This document shows, in pieces, positions 12,290-15,521 of a DNA stretch of 15,521 nucleotides. The DNA is from Nitrososphaera sp035547955 (GTDB taxonomy: Archaea > Thermoproteota > Nitrososphaeria > Nitrososphaerales > Nitrososphaeraceae). The position numbers were made by a program, and so were the translations under genes. Positions within the stretch are counted from its first letter, which is position 1. Each line of letters opens with the position of its first letter. The notes beneath the pieces were generated by a model. That model was not told the origin of the DNA and searched no databases. It saw nothing but the letters and a program-made list of their open reading frames with translations. The stretch is from the NCBI GenBank assembly GCA_035547955.1, contig DASZTR010000165.1, positions 1 through 15,521 on the forward strand, in the 5' to 3' direction.

Positions 12290-14104
12290 ATGCTGACAGC
12301 AAAGCAGGATGACGATGTTTCTAACATCCACAGACGTTGGTCTTTTACAAGGATAACTCCCGGCTCGTTCCGCGCGTCTTATGCTATGATGCTTGCGTGT
12401 GGCGCGGTGGTCATTGCAGTATCGCACGTTTTCCACCTCCAGACGGATCTGGCTGCCCTTGCGATCCACCTGCCGCTTGGGCTTGCCTCCCTCGTAGGCC
12501 TCACGTACCTTGACTTTGCGATGCTGAGGGGCACGCCGGTCAACAAGTTGTCCAAGGTGGTCCATGTCACGTCGTTTGCAAACCTGCTCTGGGCAATCAC
12601 CGTAATTGTAGGCATCTTGGCGAGCGCGCTTTTCGCAAAGCCCGGGACCACGGATTACATCGTGGCAGGGATGCTCCTCGCTTCTGGCCTGCGTATCGGC
12701 ATCTTTGTCTCGGTGTTTGGCGCGGGCATGAGCAGAGCCGTCGCAATATGCCTCGTCCAGCCTATAATATTCTTCCTTGCTTTCGTGCCCGTCCAGTCGT
12801 ACGGCATCTTGGTCACTGAGCCACCGGCAGGCATTGGCTTTGGAGTGGTTTTCGTTGCGCTTGCAATTTCGTGGGCCACCATAGTAGACAAGGCTGGAAG
12901 GCCCGAAATACCAAGCACGTTTCGTGTCCTTCAAGCGTTTCTCTCCGCGTGGACGGAAAACAAGGCCGGTGGCCTGGAAGAATATCTAGAGTCAAGGGCG
13001 CATGATGAATCGGTATCGACAAAGATAATCAAGTTCCTGCCCTTGCAGGAGCAGCAAGGCAGGCAGCAACAGCCATCAGCGATAATCCTCCCGGACGTAC
13101 ACCCCGGGCCGTTTGGGAACGTGGGCGGGAGCAACCTGCCGTACGTGCTTTACGAAAGGTTTGGCAGGAGCGCGCTCGTCATGCACAGTGTGTCTGACCA
13201 CTCGCTCAACATCCCCTCAAAGGCCGAAGTCAACAGGTACATCGCAGGCCTGTCAAGGGCTGCGGTGGAGGCGAGGGGTAAGACGTGCTCGCTCCCGGTG
13301 CAGCACAGACAGGGGAACGCGACTGCCACCGCCATCGCGTTTGGCAGGAGCGCGCTCCTCATGCTCTCCCTTGCGCCAAAGGGGATGGAGGACGTCCCCC
13401 AGAGCGTGAGAAAAGAGCTCGAATCGTATGCAGCGGGACGGGGCATGGACCACCTGTTAGTTGTTGACTGCCACAATGCGATGGGTTCGCAGCTAGGCGA
13501 GCAGGACATCGCCGACCTTGTAGCGGCGGCAAAAAAATGCCTTGATGAAGCGGCCAGAGGAGAACAGGCCGAGTTTGCGGCGGGCTTTGCAGGGCTTGCA
13601 GACGTGGAGGGACGACAGATCAGCCTGCAGCACGATTCGCGCGACATGGGGCAGTCTGGCCTTGCAGTGATTGCCGTTGTCACACAGGGTAGGACGTACG
13701 CAATTGGTTGGGCCGACTCGAACAATATGGACAATGCGCTCAGGGATAAGGTGATGATGGCAAGGGCGAAGGATGATCTTAGCAACGACGTCAATATGCT
13801 CGAAGTGTGCTCGTCTGATACGCATTCTACGTCTGGCAAGCGGACGAGCGAAGGGTACTTTGCCCTCGGAGGAGCGACCAGCCAGGACGCGATAGCCGAC
13901 GCCTATGCAGAGATGTGCAAAGTAGCGCAGAGGCGGGCTGTTGCATGCTCGTATGAAGTATCTTCCGCCCAGTCTGAGGTCAAGGTCATGGGCGAAAAGC
14001 AGTTCCAGGACTATTCCAGTGCTCTTGACAGGGCGATGAACATAACAAAGGTGTTTGTCGGAACAACTGTGGCGGTATTTATCGCGATGCAGATGCTCGC
14101 CTGA
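12290..14104 (+). CDS. DUF2070 family membrane protein
   Basis: A 604-residue archaeal membrane protein of unknown function. The N-terminal part has about six hydrophobic segments (roughly 31-49, 54-75, 93-114, 122-146, 148-168, 181-198). A large soluble domain (about 205-580) follows, then a final C-terminal TM (585-602). The soluble part holds polar motifs that look catalytic or metal-binding: DVHPGPFGNVGGSNLP (269-284), SVSDHSLNIPS (300-310), VVDCHNAMG (391-399) and SSDTHSTSGKR (508-518). The His/Asp content suggests a hydrolase active site, but this is inference. It starts 9 nt after Sec61-beta, without its own TATA box. Its last 26 nt overlap the opposite-strand nuclease-like gene. Confidence 0.85.
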   Translation: MLTAKQDDDVSNIHRRWSFTRITPGSFRASYAMMLACGAVVIAVSHVFHLQTDLAALAIHLPLGLASLVGLTYLDFAMLRGTPVNKLSKVVHVTSFANLLWAITVIVGILASALFAKPGTTDYIVAGMLLASGLRIGIFVSVFGAGMSRAVAICLVQPIIFFLAFVPVQSYGILVTEPPAGIGFGVVFVALAISWATIVDKAGRPEIPSTFRVLQAFLSAWTENKAGGLEEYLESRAHDESVSTKIIKFLPLQEQQGRQQQPSAIILPDVHPGPFGNVGGSNLPYVLYERFGRSALVMHSVSDHSLNIPSKAEVNRYIAGLSRAAVEARGKTCSLPVQHRQGNATATAIAFGRSALLMLSLAPKGMEDVPQSVRKELESYAAGRGMDHLLVVDCHNAMGSQLGEQDIADLVAAAKKCLDEAARGEQAEFAAGFAGLADVEGRQISLQHDSRDMGQSGLAVIAVVTQGRTYAIGWADSNNMDNALRDKVMMARAKDDLSNDVNMLEVCSSDTHSTSGKRTSEGYFALGGATSQDAIADAYAEMCKVAQRRAVACSYEVSSAQSEVKVMGEKQFQDYSSALDRAMNITKVFVGTTVAVFIAMQMLA

Positions 14105-14735
14105 TTACTAGGATCTCATCGAGAAACCCTCGCACGTCCATTGCAAACGAGCGGAATTTAGCCACCGGTACAATTGGCATCCCATCACCCACAAAGAGTA
14201 TCCTTGCGGCACGCAGCGTCACGACGACGGGTACGACCGCCGATATTTCGCTTTCGCGCTTTAACAGCTCTTCCGCCCTCTTTGCCTGCCTTGTGCAATG
14301 CGCAGACAGCGACGAAGGGCTGGCCCTATTCCAGTGCTTGCAATCTACTGCAAGGGCAAGGCCAGATGGGCCTATGCCTACGACGTCTAGTTCCATGCGC
14401 GGCTTTGTAAAGCGCACGTTTGTCCTTGTCTTGTAACCGAGTGAGGTGAGGACTTGTGCGGCGAGCTGCTCAAAGTCCTTCCAAGTCAGATGCTGCGACA
14501 CGCCTTCCGGGTCGCACCCCGCCTCCAGCGCAAGTGCCGCCGCTGCCAGCCTGTCGCAGGGCGAAAAAGACATGGCGCTTGCGGCAGAACCCCTGCCGAT
14601 GCCTTGGGAAAGGAGCGCTTCTGCAAGCCGCCTTGCTACAGACCTGCTTGCAATGCCAGCTTCATGGCAGAACTGGTCAAGAGTCGTATCCTGTGACAAG
14701 GCAGCAAGTGCCCTCACCAGAAGGTCTGAGTGCAA
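14079..14735 (-). CDS. PD-(D/E)XK nuclease-like protein with N-terminal helical domain
   Basis: 218 residues. The N-terminal part (1-80) is helical and includes a helix-turn-helix-like stretch (LDQFCHEAGIASRSVARRLA). The C-terminal domain shows an Mrr/RecB-like restriction-endonuclease core: WKDFEQLAAQVLTSLGYKT (85-103), ELDVVGIG (115-122, with D117), then AVDCKHW (129-135, with D131-x-K133), then a helix of Arg/Lys-rich residues (RQAKRAEELLKRES) and VVPVVVTL. D117, D131 and K133 fit the PD-(D/E)XK triad, so DNA cleavage or a repair role is likely; the specific substrate is unknown. The start is a TTG; the frame is open 12 codons upstream without a better start. The 3' end overlaps DUF2070 by 26 nt. 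No methyltransferase partner is nearby. Confidence 0.75.
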   Translation of the reverse strand: MHSDLLVRALAALSQDTTLDQFCHEAGIASRSVARRLAEALLSQGIGRGSAASAMSFSPCDRLAAAALALEAGCDPEGVSQHLTWKDFEQLAAQVLTSLGYKTRTNVRFTKPRMELDVVGIGPSGLALAVDCKHWNRASPSSLSAHCTRQAKRAEELLKRESEISAVVPVVVTLRAARILFVGDGMPIVPVAKFRSFAMDVRGFLDEILVIRRASASR

Positions 14736-14780
14736 ATTTTTGTCGATAGATACCAGAGTCCATACTGCACACTAGCCGTT

Positions 14781-14787
14781 ATTTAAG
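14781..14787 (-). promoter_or_regulatory. TATA box of the nuclease-like gene
   Basis: On the minus strand the box TTAAAT predicts initiation near 14757, giving a leader of about 20 nt to the TTG at 14735. Confidence 0.5.
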
Positions 14788-14823
14788 AACAGACATAAGC
14801 CGGGCAGAGACACCCCATGCACG

Positions 14824-14832
14824 TATTATATA
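14824..14832 (+). promoter_or_regulatory. TATA-like ATTATATAA directly before ATG 14833
   Basis: The box abuts the annotated ATG. If used, transcription would start near 14855, inside the gene, and a GTG at 14860 would be the start. A weaker element near 14800 would instead fit ATG 14833. Confidence 0.4.
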
Positions 14833-15168
14833 ATGCCTGACTGGAGGGACGCAACCATCGTGCTGTGCGCCGGCCTGATCGTGCTCGGCGCAATCGCTCT
14901 CGCAGTCTCGGCCAAGACCTTTACGGTATTGAAGGGCCAGGTCGTCGAGAAGGGCGTAGGTGTCCTCGAGTTTGGAGGGAAACAGAGACTCACCAACACT
15001 ATCTCTGTGCTAATAGACGGCGACGACAGGGTCTTTGACATAAAGCGAGGCACGGTGGTGAAATATCCCGTCGCAGAGGATGATATGCAGAACCTCAAGA
15101 TTGGGTCACGTGTAGAGATGTTCATCTCATCTTACAACCCTGCGGTGCACATCCTAGATGTCAGCTGA
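14833..15168 (+). CDS. Small membrane-anchored protein of unknown function
   Basis: A 111-residue protein with a single N-terminal hydrophobic helix (TIVLCAGLIVLGAIALAVSA, 8-27), followed by a beta-rich soluble domain (QVVEKGVGVLEFGGKQRL, ISVLIDGDDRVFDIKRGTVV, GSRVEMFISSYNPAVHILDV). The regular strand pattern suggests a small barrel such as an OB-like fold, exposed on one side of the membrane. No family is recognised. The start is uncertain: a strong TATA-like ATTATATAA abuts the ATG and would place initiation after it, making GTG 14860 a possible start that shortens the head to the TM helix. It is divergent from the nuclease-like gene, whose promoter is about 40 nt away. Confidence 0.7.
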   Translation: MPDWRDATIVLCAGLIVLGAIALAVSAKTFTVLKGQVVEKGVGVLEFGGKQRLTNTISVLIDGDDRVFDIKRGTVVKYPVAEDDMQNLKIGSRVEMFISSYNPAVHILDVS

Positions 15169-15344
15169 CAAAGCGTTTCTCGCTATTCGTAGGCACTAGG
15201 AAGATGCGATATTCTAGTTATTTTGCAGCAAGCGAATACGGGCAAATTGCAAACGCACACACTCGTACAAACATGAATACATACATTGCCAACTGCTTAC
15301 TTAAAATTATCATATGGAAATGGGCCGGAAGCCATAAGTATTAG

Positions 15345-15358
15345 AAATATAAAAATAT
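15345..15358 (+). promoter_or_regulatory. TATA-like A/T tract before the last gene
   Basis: AAATATAAAAATAT is centred about 20 nt before ATG 15371, slightly short of the usual spacing; initiation may lie a few bases inside the reading frame or upstream from an unseen box. Confidence 0.4.
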
Positions 15359-15370
15359 ACATGACGAAAT

Positions 15371-15521
15371 ATGTCAGCCGAACATAGATTTTTTAAGAAA
15401 AATCCACTAGCCGCCTTGGTGGCGAGCATGAATGCAATCAGTGCCACGGTCGCAGTTGTCTTGATAGCTCCGCTGATACTAGTCGCAGTGGCGCCGATGC
15501 CGTCCTCCTTTGCGCAACCTG
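15371..15521 (+). CDS. Exported protein, 5' end only
   Basis: The window ends inside this gene; 50 codons are visible. The product starts MSAEHRFFKKNPLAALVASM and continues with a long hydrophobic core (ISATVAVVLIAPLILVAVAP), ending in PSSFAQP, which reads as a Sec signal peptide with cleavage near SFA. The mature protein lies beyond the window. An ATG at codon 20 is an alternative start that would lose the positively charged n-region, so the first ATG is preferred. Confidence 0.65.
   Translation, partial: MSAEHRFFKKNPLAALVASMNAISATVAVVLIAPLILVAVAPMPSSFAQP

Noticed and set aside
12245..12934. 229-codon minus-strand frame opposite DUF2070
   Set aside because: Composition is odd and highly charged, and it lies fully across Sec61-beta and the DUF2070 membrane segments.
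13150..13839. 229-codon minus-strand frame opposite the DUF2070 soluble domain
   Set aside because: A Cys/Ser/Pro-rich mirror of a GC-rich gene; no start signals.
15196..15206. CTAGGAAGATG resembles one arm of the MBL operator
   Set aside because: A shared 11-mer is expected by chance in a window of this size, and here it is not palindromic.
15387..15404. Inverted repeat GATTTTT / AAAAATC
   Set aside because: It lies inside the signal-peptide coding sequence and is explained by Phe-Phe-Lys-Lys codons.

Overview
The window looks like a chromosomal segment of an ammonia-oxidising archaeon of the Nitrososphaera type (Thaumarchaeota/Nitrososphaerota). This is inferred from gene content, not from a database match. 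Archaeal markers are a transcription factor B, aIF1 (SUI1), Sec61-beta, a p27-type zinc-ribbon protein, a DUF2070 membrane protein and an HTH_45-type winged helix. Many genes have a TATA box about 27 nt before a start codon, with little or no leader, and GTG and TTG starts are frequent. I recognise no insertion sequence, CRISPR array or phage module.

Left part (1-5850), an accessory-looking and secretion-rich stretch with long intergenic gaps. It holds a heavily sequon-rich exported protein with two TIG/IPT-like repeats, a small winged-helix protein, an exported NodB-type deacetylase, and a hairpin plus T-tract that looks like an intrinsic terminator. Next comes a minus-strand unit of an exported metallo-beta-lactamase-fold protein (ComEC C-terminal type, with a PEF-like C-terminal sorting tail), an overlapping DUF3006 gene and a small unknown gene. 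A cluster of alternating palindromic half-sites lies between the TATA box and start codon of that unit. Several genes under 60 residues also lie here, including a conserved-looking ATVNK-type protein.

Middle part (6000-9350), housekeeping: tRNA-Ala(CGC) with its own box A, a cyclic amidohydrolase that looks more like a dihydropyrimidinase/hydantoinase than a dihydroorotase, an MscL mechanosensitive channel, ribose-5-phosphate isomerase A, a hypothetical gene, and a tiny very basic leaderless protein.

Right part (9400-15521), information processing and membrane genes: TFB, overlapped tail-to-tail by a hypothetical gene with an asparagine tract; aIF1; a p27-type zinc ribbon; Sec61-beta closely followed by DUF2070; a PD-(D/E)XK nuclease-like gene overlapping the DUF2070 tail; a small membrane-anchored protein; and the 5' end of a further exported protein.

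The most notable unexplained items are the exported MBL/DUF3006 unit with its compact operator-like palindrome cluster, the 34-residue basic protein upstream of tfb, the polar conserved-looking motifs of DUF2070 next to Sec61-beta, and the stem plus T-tract terminator candidate. All functional statements rest on motif recognition by eye; no alignments or searches were run.
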